Assembly (NCBI GenBank): GCA_963922205.1
Contig: CAWUHX010000004.1
Location: 2,108,001-2,172,000 of the forward strand
DNA: 64,000 bases
Source: Romanomermis culicivorax
Lineage: Eukaryota > Nematoda > Enoplea > Mermithida > Mermithidae
Direction: 5' to 3'
The stretch's first letter is position 1, and every line of letters begins with the position of its first letter. Shown in pieces: positions 22,290 to 34,900 of the stretch. The notes under the pieces are model-generated. The model made no database searches and was not told the DNA's origin. It worked only from the letters and a program-made list of their open reading frames with translations. A program made the translations under genes and the position numbers.

Positions 22290-23352
22290 GACTTCCTTTC
22301 AAATAGAACTCAATGTGTAAAACTAAGTAATACTATTTCTGCTCCAACTCCAATAATTAGTGGTGTTCCTCAAGGAAGTGTGTTAACTCCAACATTGTTC
22401 CTAATATTTATAAATGATCTGAGTGATAAAATTAAATGTGATCTCTATCTATTTGCAGATGATGCTAAACTTTTTAATGATGCATGTAATACAGTATTAA
22501 TCCAGGAAGATTTAAACAGTTTTTATAAATGGTCTGAGGAATGGCAGCTTAGTATGTCATTGCCTAAATGTGCAGTTTTGCATGAGGGGAAAAATAATCC
22601 ACTAAATCAGTACAAAATTGGTGAATGTGATCTTGATAATGTCACTGAAATGAAAGATCTTGGTGTTTATGTTGATGAAAAACTCAGTTTTGTTCCGCAC
22701 TGTGATTACATGATCAAAAAAATAGGGTATCAAATCTAATTTTTAAATGTTTCAACTCAAATATAAATGAATTAAAAATCAGGGCATTTAAAACTTATGT
22801 ACGCCCAATCCTTGAATATGGTTGTCCTATTTGGAATCCTTATCTAATGGGTGAAATACAAAGGGTAGAGAAAGTTCAGAGGTGGTTCACAAAACGATTA
22901 TATGGCTTTAACTCTAAGAATTATCAAGAAAGATTGGAGTCCGCCAGTCTGCATTCTCTCGAATTTAGGAGAACTGTAACTGATTTATGCTATGTTTATT
23001 CTATAATCTGTAACGACATTTTGGACTCAAATAATTTTTTTGTATACAGTAAATTTAATTATCGTATTAACAACCCATATAAATTATATAAGACAAAATT
23101 TCGTACACGATTACTCGAAAAAGATTTTTGTAATAGATATATTGATATGTGGAATATGTTACCTAGTCATGTTACATCTGCTGTTAATGTTCATGTATTT
23201 AAAAAACGATGCATTGCGTTTTTGAGCTTATATCCGCGCGATACTAATTGGCTCTAAGCTCGTGATAATATTTTTTTCTATATTCTTTTCTGAATTTATT
23301 TTTTCTAATGACGAAGAAATAATAATAATTATTATTATTATTTTTCCAAGAC
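22290..23352 (+). pseudogene. 5'-truncated CR1/jockey-like retrotransposon, copy 1
   Basis: The frame from about 22,290 has the reverse-transcriptase blocks SGVPQGSVLTPTLFLIFIND and LFADDAKLF (motif C, FADD), then DLGVYVDEKLSF. It is lost at an A7 run (22,716-22,722) and resumes one frame over with RPILEYGCPIWNPYL, VQRWFTKRLYGF and SLEFRR up to a stop at 23,257. These blocks and the late LEYGCPIWNP motif are typical of CR1/jockey-type elements. The 3' UTR ends in TTCTAATGACGAAG plus an AATAAT run. The endonuclease and ORF1 are missing. One frameshift and the truncation make it inactive. Confidence 0.8.
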
Positions 23353-24470
23353 CAGGCTTTTTTATTTTTGCACAGGGCAGACTGCAATGTGCAACTTGGG
23401 GTAGAAATTGGTTGCACAGAGAAATTTTTGGTTGTTCGCACTAAAATTGATAAATTCGTCTGATTTTAGCAGAAAAACAATAAAAATCTAATTTTTTTTG
23501 TTCTGCATTTAATTCGCGTCAGTTGTAGACTTTTAAAACTGAATTTCCTGAGCTCCAGAGAAAAAATAAAAAACGGTAACTTGTTCAATGCGGAGCGCCG
23601 GGAAAATTTAGATTTTAAGACTTCTAAAGTAATCAGCAAATTCATTTTTCCATCTCATTTTTCTTCAACTATCGTATATCAATCTTATCTTATTCACCAT
23701 CTGGCAAAGAGGTCAAACAGTCGTCTACCATTTTGTCAACCATGATTATAAATGTAAAGAAACAGTTCTTAATTTATATAAATCATGAAAAAGCGTGACA
23801 TTTTGTTTCGTAGCCGGCGCAAAGAAACTGGAGGAAAAATTTGTATTTCGACAATCTAGAATGCTGCAGAATGAATCTTTTCAACGTTTATTTCGTGATG
23901 AAAGATCATATTTTTCTTTGAATTCAATGAGTTTTCAGTCGGGTGGAAAAAAATGAAATTCGAAAATTAGGGAAGCAACCAAGAATTTGGATTTTTCGTT
24001 CTTCAACCGGCAGGAAATCCGGTCAATGTCCTCTGTTGAGCTGATGATGTTTTAATTATTTTTTAAATGCAAAAAATTTACGTTTACCAAAGTTGAACTT
24101 ATTAAGATCCACAAAAAATTTTGTGAAAATGATCGAAAAACGTCTTGAATTTTTCATCGAATAAGTACAGGATCAAGCATTTATTCAAAATAACGTTGAT
24201 GTTTAAACGCTACGGGCATAAAGTAGGGAGACATTTTTTAACCACGTACTAGAAATGATAACATTTCAAATGATTTGAAATTCTGCGCGAAGCGCTGGAA
24301 AATTTTCAGTATTTTCCTTTTAAAACGCATATGATGCATTTCCAGACAGAAAAATTTATAACCTATTCATAAGGGCCGTCAGGCTCCATGTTGTACTGTG
24401 CAACATGGCGGAAAAAATTTGGTTGCACAGACCTAAATTTGGTTGCTGTGTGCAAAAATAAAAAACCCTG
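23353..24470. mobile_element. hAT-like element with TTGCA words
   Basis: The ends CAGGCTTTTTTATTTTTGCA and (in reverse) CAGGGTTTTTTATTTTTGCA match at all but one base. The flanks TCCAAGAC (23,345-23,352) and TCTAAAAC (24,471-24,478) match at 6 of 8. The subterminal palindromes are TGCAATGTGCAAC and TTGTACTGTGCAAC. The body holds GCG-type hairpins. It is inserted directly after the non-LTR element's tail. Confidence 0.75.
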
Positions 24471-24785
24471 TCTAAAACGCTGGAAAATAAATTTCTCCAA
24501 CAGAAATTCATAAACAGAAGTTCTAAAATCGCAGCCTAGAATGATGTCTTCAATTTCTATCTTCAATAAACGCAAAAGTTCAGGTTGCAGACGTTTAAAA
24601 AATTCCAAGCATCGAGAGAAAAAATTGAGAGAATTGATAAAAAATCTCAATTTTGGGCGACATAATTGACTGTTAACGATTAGAAAACGAAACGAGCTAA
24701 CTTGATTGATAGAAACTGTTGAGCATTAATTAGTAAGTCGAAGTAGATATGCTAACGGCCACGCCTGATAGAAAATAGGGGTAAA

Positions 24786-24962
24786 TTACAGACGACGGTG
24801 GCCACCGAATTTACCCTACCTTTAAAATTTTCCTTAGGCTTAGGCTTAGGGTACAGCAGCTGCGCAGCGCTGTAGAGGCTCTTCCAAATGTTTTGGCGTG
24901 GCCACGGCCAAATGGTTCGGCGTGGCCACCGCCAATTTCGGCGTGGCCACCGTCATCTGTAA
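24786..24962. mobile_element. Short MITE with GTGGCCAC words
   Basis: TTACAGACGACGGTGGCCAC at the left and its near-complement at the right (GTGGCCACCGTCATCTGTAA) form a ~20-bp inverted repeat. CGTGGCCAC(C/G)G recurs four times inside. CTTAGGCTTAGGCTTAGGG lies in the middle. Confidence 0.65.
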
Positions 24963-25008
24963 AAACTCCGAAAATAGTCAGGATTGTACCATACATGCAC
25001 AGCATAGA

Positions 25009-25380
25009 AATTCTGCTGGGGGTCAGCCAGGACAGGGGGTGGAATATAATTTTTTTTCGTTCTTGATAACGAAAGGAAAGGTCTCAGAAAGTCTTCTAAT
25101 ATCCAAACAGCATATTATTCAACCTTTATTAGCCAGATATGTGAAATTATTTGCTTAGACAGCATTTTTTAAAGTTTTGATTTTACTTTTTTGAAATCAA
25201 GTATGATTTGTTTAGAAAAATTTTTAAACTGCAGCATCCTTTCCATTTTCATGGCGACTTTCTCTTCTCTCTTGCTCATTTTCCTTTGTCATCTTCTCAA
25301 TCATTGCCGGGAAAGTCAAATCTGCTGGGGTGAGCAAAAATCTGCTGGGGGTCAATAGAAATCTGCTGCGGGTTAACCCC
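25009..25380. repeat. ATCTGCTGGGGGTCA word cluster
   Basis: TCTGCTGGGGGTCA occurs at about 25,011 and in close variants at about 25,320, 25,339 and 25,358. The intervening sequence is unremarkable. Confidence 0.45.
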
Positions 25381-25400
25381 CCCCCACATGCATGTATGGA

Positions 25401-25606
25401 CATACCTGTAAGACCTCCGACTTGTTGGGGGGGGGGGTAAAAAAAGTCGAAATTTTTCCCAAAAAAGGCCAAAAAACATACACTTTTTGGCAAATTTTTT
25501 TAATTTTTTCCAAACTGGTGGGGGGGTTGGGGGGTAAATGATTTTGGGTACTGGGTTGGCCAAGTTGGGGGGGGGGCCCCCCCAAGTATAGATATGTGTA
25601 TGGGGA
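25401..25606. mobile_element. GC-skewed MITE, forward copy 2
   Basis: It starts CATACCTGTAAGACCTCCGA and ends CCCCCCAAGTATAGATATG. The internal order matches 16,542-16,811. It is immediately followed by the hairpin GGCGCGAAGCGC. Confidence 0.6.
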
Positions 25607-25655
25607 TTGTACCCGTGATCGGCGCGAAGCGCGGGAAAATTTTTTTTTTGTCATT

Positions 25656-26078
25656 AGAAAAAAATACATTCACAAAAGAATAAAGAAAAAAATATGATCA
25701 CAAGCTTAAAGGCGATTAGTATCGCGCGGATATAAGCTCAAAAACGCAATGCATCGTTTTTTAAATACATGAACATTAACGGCAGATGTAACATGACTAG
25801 GTAACATATTCCACGTATCAATATATCTATTACAAAAATCTTTTTCAAGTAATCGTGTACGAAATTTTGTCTTATATAATTTATATGGATTGTTAATACG
25901 ATAATTAAATTTACTGTATACAAAAAAATTATTTGAGTCCAGAATGCTGTTACAGATTATAGAATAAACATAGCATAAATCAGTTATAGTTCTCCTAAAT
26001 TCAAGAGAATGCAGACTGGCGGACTCCAATCTTTCTTGATAATTCCTAGAGTTAAAACCATATAATCGTTTTGTGAAC
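25656..26078 (-). pseudogene. 5'-truncated CR1/jockey-like retrotransposon, copy 2
   Basis: On the minus strand it encodes only the last ~115 residues of the same ORF as 22,847-23,257 (FTKRLYGFNS to LYPRDTNRL) with a handful of substitutions. It then has the same 3' UTR ending TTCTAATGAC plus an A-run. The 5' truncation is sharp at 26,078/26,079, where it meets the TTTTGAGATTTTGACCC repeat module. The hairpin repeat half GGCGCGAAGCGC lies on its other side, so it inserted between the hairpin and the downstream part of that module. Confidence 0.8.
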
Positions 26079-26345
26079 TTTGAGATTTTGACCCTTTCAA
26101 GTCCACCAAAACGCATCTTTTCGGTTTTGGATTCCCCAAATTTTTTTCCACAATGAGAACCATACCCAAAATTTTTTTCCTCATAAGACCCCATTTGAGG
26201 AAAAAAACGGTGCACAGTGCACACCACCGTTTTTTTTTCCTCGAAAATTTTTTCCACATGAGAACCGGACCCAAAATTTTTTTCCTCATTTTCCAAAAAT
26301 TTTCCTCATTTTTAAAAATGTTTATAATGTGACTATGGATGCTTT
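26079..26345. repeat. Repeat module with TTTTTCCTCA words
   Basis: TTGAGATTTTGACCC, CACCAAAACGCATCTTTTCG, then repeated TTTTTTTCCTCAT and a GGTGCACAGTGCACACC palindrome. The left half of this module lies across the CR1 insertion at about 25,620. Confidence 0.5.
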
Positions 26346-26939
26346 TTTATGCATTTTAGGAGCATACCCAAGCATTTCGTTGTATTTGGAGTCAGAAACC
26401 TGCAAAAATGAGGAAAAAATTGAGAAAATTCTAGTTACGTTAGTTAAAAATGAGCTCATGAAGAATATATTAATGTTGTACAGAAGCAGGTGAAGCATGT
26501 TAACGATAGAGTTCTCAGGAATTTATCCGCTCTATATTGACATTTCCGTGTTGCCGATTAGAATCATCTAATTTTATTTAGTTTTTGGTCCGGCGCGGAG
26601 CGCCAGAAAAATTTTTTGATTTTCACTTTCTAAAACGCTGGAAAATGAATCTTCACAACCTTGAGAAATAAATTAAAATCAAACTGATGAACTGTAATTT
26701 GTTTCGAATTGCGGTGCCGAGCGCCGGAAAAATCTTCGGGTTTTTATATTCTAAAACGCTGGAAAATAAATTTCTCCAACAGATATTCATGAACAGATCG
26801 CAGTATAGTAGTGTCTTCGATCTCCATCTTCAATAAAGGCAAAAGTTCAGGTTGCAAACGTTTAAAAAATTCCGAGTATCGAGAGAAAAAATTGAGAGAA
26901 TTAATGAAAAATCTCAATTTTGGGCGACATATATGGAAC

Positions 26940-27798
26940 CAGGGTTTTTTGCACAGGCCAGGTTGCAATGTGCAACTTGGGGAAAAATTTTGGTTGCACG
27001 AATAAATTTTTAGTTGCTCACTCTAAAATTGATAAATTTGCTTAAATTTATCGGAAAAACCATCGCAAACTGTTTTCTTGACATTACATTCGATCCGCGT
27101 CAGTTTTAGGCATTTAAAACCCAATTTTTGAGTTTTGGAGACCAAATGAAAAAGTTAATTGAACTAGACTAGAGTAATTAGTTCGGCGCCCAGCGCCAAA
27201 AATTTTTTCGGGATTTCAATATTCTGGAACGCTGAAAAATGAATCTTTTCACCTTTTATTTCCCAGACAGAAGATTTGATTTCTCGGTGAATTTAATGAA
27301 TTTTCAGTGGGACAAACTCAAATCCAAAAACTAGGCCAGCGGCTTTCAAGCGCCAAAAATTTATAGCATTGTCTTACACTCAAAATGTTTTAATCACATG
27401 AAAGTCAAAATTCAAATTTTTTGTGAAGATTGCAAACAATTTTGGGAAAATTATCGAGAAAAATGTTGGTTTTCATCAACTTCGTCAAAAAACAATACAG
27501 GATCACACATTTAACCATAATATGATGATAATTAGAACCTTAAGCACTAACTAGAATGACCTTATCTAACCGCGTACTACAATAATATAGAAAATTATAA
27601 ATTAATTGAAACCCGGCGCGAAGCGCCGGAAAATTTTATTTTTTTCCATTTTAGAACGCATAAAAATGCATCTCCGGACAGAAAGCCCAATAACTTTATC
27701 AAAAGAGCAGTCAGGCCTCAAGTTGCACTGTGCAACTTGGCAGAAAAAATTTGGTTGCGCAGCCCGAAATTTGGTTGCGGTGTGCAAAATAAACCCTG
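26940..27798. mobile_element. hAT-like element with TTGCA words, 0.86 kb
   Basis: It starts CAGGGTTTTTTGCACAGGCC and ends TGTGCAAAATAAACCCTG. Subterminal palindromes are GTTGCAATGTGCAAC and CAAGTTGCACTGTGCAACTTG. The flanks TATGGAAC and TGATGAAC are a weak 8-bp duplication. A CCGGCGCGAAGCGCCGG hairpin sits at about 27,612. Confidence 0.7.
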
Positions 27799-27929
27799 TG
27801 ATGAACTGTTAACGATTAGAAAATGAAACGAGCTAACTTGATTGATGGAAACTGTTGAGAATTAATTAGTAAGTCGGAGTAGATATGCTAACGGCCGCGC
27901 CTGATAGAAAATAGTTAAGATTATACCCA

Positions 27930-28130
27930 TGACCGGCGCGAAGCGCCGGAAAATTTTGAGATTTTGACCCTTTTAAGTCCACCAAAACGCATCTTTTCGG
28001 TTTGAATTCCCCAAAATTTTTTCCTCAATGAGAACCATACCCAAAATTTTTTTCCTCATTTCGAAATTCTTTTCCTCAAAAGACCCCATTTGAGGAAAAA
28101 AAACGGTGGTGCACACACGGCGGGATATAT
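27930..28130. repeat. Repeat module with TTTTTCCTCA words
   Basis: CCGGCGCGAAGCGCCGG, then AAAATTTTGAGATTTTGACC, then TTTTTTCCTCA in both orientations (TGAGGAAAAAAAACGGTGG). It is the uninterrupted counterpart of the module split at 25,620/26,079. Confidence 0.55.
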
Positions 28131-28448
28131 AATTGTTGAATTTTCTACAGTAATCCGATCACGTCTGAAGATATTTTTACAAATTGTTTATACCTGTTTG
28201 TTATCTGAACGTAACGTAACAGTTGAGAACTAATATTATTCCGCAAGCATGTGTTTGTGGATCACATGTGTATGTGGATCATATAATGGAAATCTGAACA
28301 ACAAGTATTAAATTGCACATAGATGAAGCGCAAAAAAATGCAGTTTATTGTTTATCCGAATTAAGCGGGCCCTGTTTCTGTAGTGCCGTGTACGTACGTA
28401 TACCAGTTATCGTCGTTATTTGGCTGCTGCGAATGGCCATGATCTTCC

Positions 28449-28933
28449 ATGTTCCTAAATTCCAAAATTTTGAGATTCGTTTCGAATTCTTCGTTCATCC
28501 TAAATTTCGCTCATTTTCCTCTACAAACGTACTTTTCTTTGACGTCGAATGTTTTTAATCCTTTTTCTACAACGTTTCATAACAACACTATATTTTCGCT
28601 AACGACGATGGTTGCCGGCCAACAAAATCGTGTTTTGAACGTCGCCGAAAAAAACGACGTTGCCAAAGGTATAGCGGAAATATTGAGCAACGGACGTTTT
28701 AATCGACGTGAATCGTTTTCGAAGTTTAATAAAATTTACGAATTTGATTTAAATTTAAATCTATTCGGTTTGCATCAGTTAAACATGACGGTTACAAGCG
28801 TTAGCGGCCATTTATCGAATTACGATTTTGCGGGTGACGGTCGTTCAATGAGTTGGGAACATTTCCCTATCGGACGGCTATTCGAAGCGCCTATAGAGAA
28901 AACTGTCACGGAATATGCTAAAAATATTAAAAG
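28449..28933 (+). CDS. TOP3A: TOP3A exon 1 with two candidate starts
   Basis: The family-conserved sequence begins near the ATG at 28,608 (NRVLNVAEKNDVAKG). The in-frame ATG at 28,449 adds 53 residues with Arg/Lys, many Ser/Thr/Phe/Asn and no Asp or Glu, as expected for a mitochondrial presequence. It ends AAAAG|GTAAGT. Confidence 0.85.
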
Positions 28934-31900
28934 GTAAGTTTCTCTGGTAGGAATCAAAGCTTTTTTGCACAGGCCAGGTTGCGATGTACAACATGGGCCA
29001 AAAATTTGGCTGCACAGACATTTTTGGTTGCTCACTTTATAATTCACATCCGTCTTATAAAGTTATGCACACTTAAGCATATCCAAGCAGGCTTCTTTTT
29101 TTGGACAAGCCATATTGCAATGTGCAACTCTAGAATAAAATTTGGTTGCACGGAAAAATTTTTGTTCGCTCACTCTAAAATTGATAAGTTCTTCTGATTT
29201 CACTCGAATTCCGAAAACGATAGAAAATTCGTCTGTATTCAAACTAAATTCACGCCAGTTTTTGACTTATAAAACTGAATTTCCTGAATTTTCGACAAAT
29301 AATAAAAAGGCCGGCAAGAAAGTAGTTTATTCAACACGGAAAGCTGTCAAAAGTTTGATTTTGAGACCTCTAAAACTTTGGAAAATTCATTTCTTCAGCT
29401 CGTTCTTCCGCAAATATCGATTTTCGATCGTGATGTTTTCGAAATTTGACACAGAGATAAAATATTTTCCTATTATTTCACCAAAGAAATTGTTATCAAA
29501 TGATATAAAACGTATAAACTACGCGGCAGGTATTTTATACCAGATTATAATATCAGCCAAAAATTTATATTTTGACATTCTAGAACGCTGAAAAATGAAT
29601 AATTTTAAAAATTTATTCTCCAATAAAAGTATAATTTTTCAGTGAATTCAATGAGTTTTCAATCGGGAAAACTGAAATTCATGGAACGAGTATATTTTAG
29701 CTGAAACTCTCAAATTTGCTCAAATTGGGCTTTTTCAATTAGTTCGACGCTTGAGAAAGCCAACCAGCACATTTTCAAAGCGCGGAAAAGAGTTTGAGTT
29801 AAAAAATTGCCATTTTTAGGCAGTAAAAAATTTGCATATTTTTTCAAATATTCAAAATTAATGGTTGTTAATCACTTTGCTACACGGGGAATAGAATAGG
29901 CGTCTTTCCAAAGCATGGAAAGACAGCTTAGGCCGAAAAATTCACATATTTAGGAAAATGTAAAAATTCCAAAAATGATGGAATTTTAGTGTTCCAAAAA
30001 ATGATGGAATTTTTTTACAAGTCGTTTTCCTTCCCAATTATGGTCCAAACTGGCATTTTCGGACTCGTCAAGATGTCAGCTAACCAGATCAGTTCGAAAA
30101 TCCAGGAACTCATGGCATTCAGGAACTCATTTGCATAAAATCTCCACACATGTCACATACTCTAATCCCCACAGAAAAATCCTACCGACACCAAAAATCG
30201 AACCTGGTCCACCAACTAAGGACTTAATGCGTTTACCACTACACAATTTCCCCAGAAAATATCAACACCATACTTATTCCTTTAAGACCTTTGATATTAT
30301 TTAAACTAACAACTTCATTTGGAAGAGCTTCAACAGCGCTGCGCCCTTGGGGCGAATCACAGAAATCGATGAAAATCGAAGTTATTAAAATACTATTAAA
30401 TTTAAAAACCCTGCAGAATTTGAACCGGTCTTTTAAATTTCGTCATTTTTTCTTTCCGCGCTTCCATTTTACCCGTAATAATTAAGAAATAACTATTTAT
30501 GATATAAACGGTAGGTAAAATTCAGACATTAAGCAAGTAACTAAAATGCGGATTCTTCATTCTTCAACCATCAGAAGCTTCAGTAATTGTCTCCTCGTGA
30601 ACAGATGATATTTTAATCATTTTCCAAATGAAATAAGTTCATGTTTACGAGGGCCAAACTTACTAAAGATCGCTAAAAGGTTTTGTGACAGAATTAAACA
30701 TTATTCATAATACGCCGAGGTTTAAAAGCTGTAAGCGTAAACTAGGACGACATTTTCCAACAGTGTACTATAAATAATAAAATTATAAAACATTTGAAAT
30801 TCGACGCGTAGCGCCGCAAAATTTTCAGTATTTATCACTTTAAAACGAATAAAATGCATCTTCGGACAGGAATCTTTAACCTGATCATAAGGAAGTCAGG
30901 CTTCAGGTTGCACCGTGCAACTTGGCGGAAAAATTCTGTTGCACAGCCCGAGATTTAGTTGCTGTGTGCAAAAATTAAAAAACCGTCAAAAAGGTTCTAT
31001 TGGGGGATTGGGGGAGAATCAATGGAACGGGTAATTCGCGCTCGCGTGGCTGCCTCCGCCGGACACCTCGCTGCGTCCTCAGGTTGAACGAATGAATAAG
31101 GTGAGTGCTCGTCCGGTTAATCCCTTCCACTAATACACTATGCATAAGTGTGTATAACGTTATAAGGTTGGGTTGAACCAGACGCAGGAATACCCGATTA
31201 AAAGCTAGTTTTCTTGTATTTCATTGAATTGGCGTTAGTTTTAGAGTTTTAAGATTTTTATGGAATAATGAAAAAGCTGACGAGACTTACTTATTTGGCG
31301 CGTAACGTCGGAAAAGTTTAATTTTAAGACAGCTTAAACTTCAAAATTTCATTTCTTAGCTTATTCTTCTGCAATCATCGATAATCGTAATTTTTTATCG
31401 TCATTTGGCGAAAAAAGTCAAACATTTTTTCGCAATTGTCGCGTAATCGTTTTGTTGCTCATGAATGACGATAGATGCCTTTATTCATGTTTTTTGAGTT
31501 TGTTTGATCATTCTTATATATGGGGCTGGTAAATTCATTTCAAACGATCTGAGGCATAAGTAAGCGCTGCAGGTATTTTATGATAGTTTTTGGAATATGT
31601 TATTCCGGCGCTTAGCGTCGGAAATTTGTTTTTTGCGTTTTGATATTCTAGAACGCTTGAAAATGAATCTTTTTTTGATTTATTTGCTGAATCAAAGGCC
31701 TAATTTTTCAGTAAATTCAATGAGTCTTTAGTTGAGCAATTTTAAATTTCAAAATTAGACAAGCAATGAGGGTTTTTTATTAGCATAAGTCCCATTAGCA
31801 CGGCCGATAACTATGCTTAATTTGTATTACTTTTTCTTAGCACGACTAATCAAGCTAATAAAAGAAACATGCAAGCAGCCATGAATTTAGAATCTTTAAC

Positions 31901-34900
31901 CAGCGAGTACTTCTGCTTTTGTCCTATGCTGATTATGTTTTAAGCATTTTCATAATGCAAGTTTATGTTCTCGAAAGTCAAAAATTTTAACGGACGACAA
32001 AATAATTTTCTGAAAAAATCATTGGGAATTTTCGTAGAAGACGTCAAAAACAATACAAGATCAAATATTTGTCCGTAATATGTTGATGTTTTAAACATAC
32101 ATGTAACGGAGCCCCGAGGCCTGGGGGGCGTCGAGCGACTTTTTTTGGGCCGGAGGTCGATAATTCCCAAAATTTTGGAGGAAGGGATCTCTCAAAGAAA
32201 AAAATTTGATTTTTTCACGAAAAATAGTTTAAAAAATAGTAATTTTTCTAAGAAGACCGCAAAAAATGTATTCATGACGGGAAGGGCCAAGAAAATTCAC
32301 ATTTTTTACCATTTTTTGTTCAAAAATTAGCATTCGAAGAAATTGAATTTTTCAATATTTTTCCAATCAGGGAGTCCCTACGGTTACCATATGGCTAGTC
32401 ATTGGATTGGAAAATCCTGGGGGCGGTCGCCCAATAGCTAGCCATGTGGTCGACGATTTCTGGTTGGGTCCCATGGCACTTCCCCCCAATCACATGTATG
32501 GTTTTTATGATATAGACAGTTTTTTAAAATGCATAAAAATGCATCGCCGGATAGGATACCCTATAACCTAATCAGAACGCGCAACTTGCCGAAAAAATTT
32601 GGTTGCGCATATAGATGTATCAGGTGTTCAGACCCGGAACAGGATCCGAAATTATCCGACCATTTTGTTGGTCGACTCCGACATTCTTAAAATTTTGGAC
32701 CCGGACCCGATATTTTCAAAATATGCTACCCGATACATCTCTAATAATTAGTCATGATGTTGTCTCCTCTAAGATCGGTTACATTGTATGGTTTTACATG
32801 CTGAATATCATCCAGGAGTTTATTTTGGGGAAAGTCAAAATACACGTAGCCGCAGTATCCTAAACGTTAGAATTATCCAATTTTTTATTTGTTAATTTTA
32901 TGTGTACACACTATTCACGATATCAAAGTGCAGAAAATTCATAATCTTATAATAATACATTCATTATATGCAAGAGACGATTCTTGATAGTTTTTTGGAA
33001 AATTTTTTTCTAATTTTGTACTTCACACGTTTTACATTTTTTTAAATATTCAAAAGGAGGTGGAAAAACCGAAAAGACTATTTAAACCTCTTTCATAGCA
33101 CATTCTCATCGGATGCCGCAGAATCTTTTTTCATCATTTTTGTAGGCACCTGTATTATTACCGCGAGGTCTGGGGAATGGGTTGGGCGACTCTTTTGGGG
33201 CGGGGGTCACAGATTTCCCAAAATTTTAGGGGAGGGGTCTCTGAAGGAAAAAATTCAATTTTTCCACCAGAAAAGTCCGAAAAACGGTTCAAAAAATAAT
33301 AATTTTTGTCTAAAAACCGTAAAAAATTCATGACCATTTTTTGTTAAAAAATTGACATTCTTCATCAGAAAGTTGAAATTTTCCAGTATTTTTCCGATTA
33401 AAAGTATGTGGGTCCCTATGACTAACATATGGCTAGCCACAGGATTGGAAAATCTCGGGGAGGGGTCGCCCAGTGGCTAGCCATATGGCCGACGATTTCT
33501 GGGAGGGGGTTCCTATAGCACTTCCCCCCTATTACATGTATGCTTGTGTCCAACATATATTGTGTAAAATTTCACTATAATCGACTATCATTTGATTTAT
33601 TTTCATCTGGCTAAGAGCAAGTGGTATGAAACTGGGTGCCTTCAACTGTAGAATACTTCCTCACACCTTATAATGTAGGCCAGAGTCGCAGCCGACATAT
33701 ATTTTGTAATATTAAAATCGCAGCTTCGATTTTTTTCAATTAAGTTACTGAAGAGAGGAATTTTTGTTGCATCTTTTCCGAGACACCCTGCTGCACGACC
33801 ATTATGAGTAGATAGATGAAATTGTGCCAATGATTCAACGCACATCTTTGCTTTCTATTCGTCCAATCTGAATAACTTTCAATGTTTCCTGCAACCCGTT
33901 GATGGCGTATTTTTAAGTAGCATTATACAGCATTTTTGTATCAATTTTCAAGATGTGCAAAAATCAACAGCTCCCAGAATGGTACGCAAACCTTATGGAA
34001 ATTTTAATACGATGTGTTGCACATTAGTGGCTACAGAAATGAAGAAAAAAATTCTGCAGCATCCTTATAGGAAAGTGCCCAAAAAAAGATTCAAATGACT
34101 TTTTTGGTTATTTAGACTTCATTTTTGACTTTTTAAAATTGCATAAAAGGTGTGAAGTAAGAAATTAGAAAGTTTTTTCATACCGTCCGCATATAACGAT
34201 CATTTGGCTACAGGGTCTGAGCTGTGATATTTCGAAACACGTATAGACACTGAAAAATGCCAAAAAAAATGGAAAACATTCAACATTTGGAGAAAGTACT
34301 GTAGGTTTGCGAATTTTACTTACGTGTTGAATGAACGATATCACAATACTCAGCATGTAAAACTATTCAAAAGATCTCATTTTCAGATATTATCAATTTT
34401 TATTTTATCAAAGAGCAATGGAGCAGGTAGTCGAATCTCTAAGAAATCGTGTCTTAATAATGTTACACAGATTAGCGTGTGAGAAAATATAACGGAATTA
34501 GACCCGAAATTACCTCACTATTTTGCTGGACCCGGACCTGATTCCTAAAATTTTGAATTCGGACTCGAACATGAAATTCTTAGTTTTGAACCCGGACCTT
34601 ATATCTTCAAAATATGCTACCCGATACATCTCTAGTTGCACAGCCCAAAATTTGGTTGCTGTGTGCAAAAGATAGCCCTGGTAGATTTTTTTATCTAGAA
34701 CGTTAGAAAATGAAGCGAAGAAATGTGATTTTCTAATCATCTGGACCGACTGCGACCGCGAAGGCGAAAATATCGGTTTCGAAATTATAGACGTTTGTCG
34801 AAAATCGAATCGCTGTTTAAATATTTATCGCGCTAGATTTTCGGAGATAACGCGCGTAGCGATTAACAACGCGATTAGAAACTTAGTCGCTCCTAATCAG

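Noticed and set aside
31000-31190. tRNA or 5S-like RNA gene in the GC-rich island
   Set aside because: I could not find an acceptor stem, T-arm or 5S internal control pattern.
33642-33845. Minus-strand 67-aa ORF as a gene fragment
   Set aside because: Its composition is ordinary but I recognise no family and see no splice partner.
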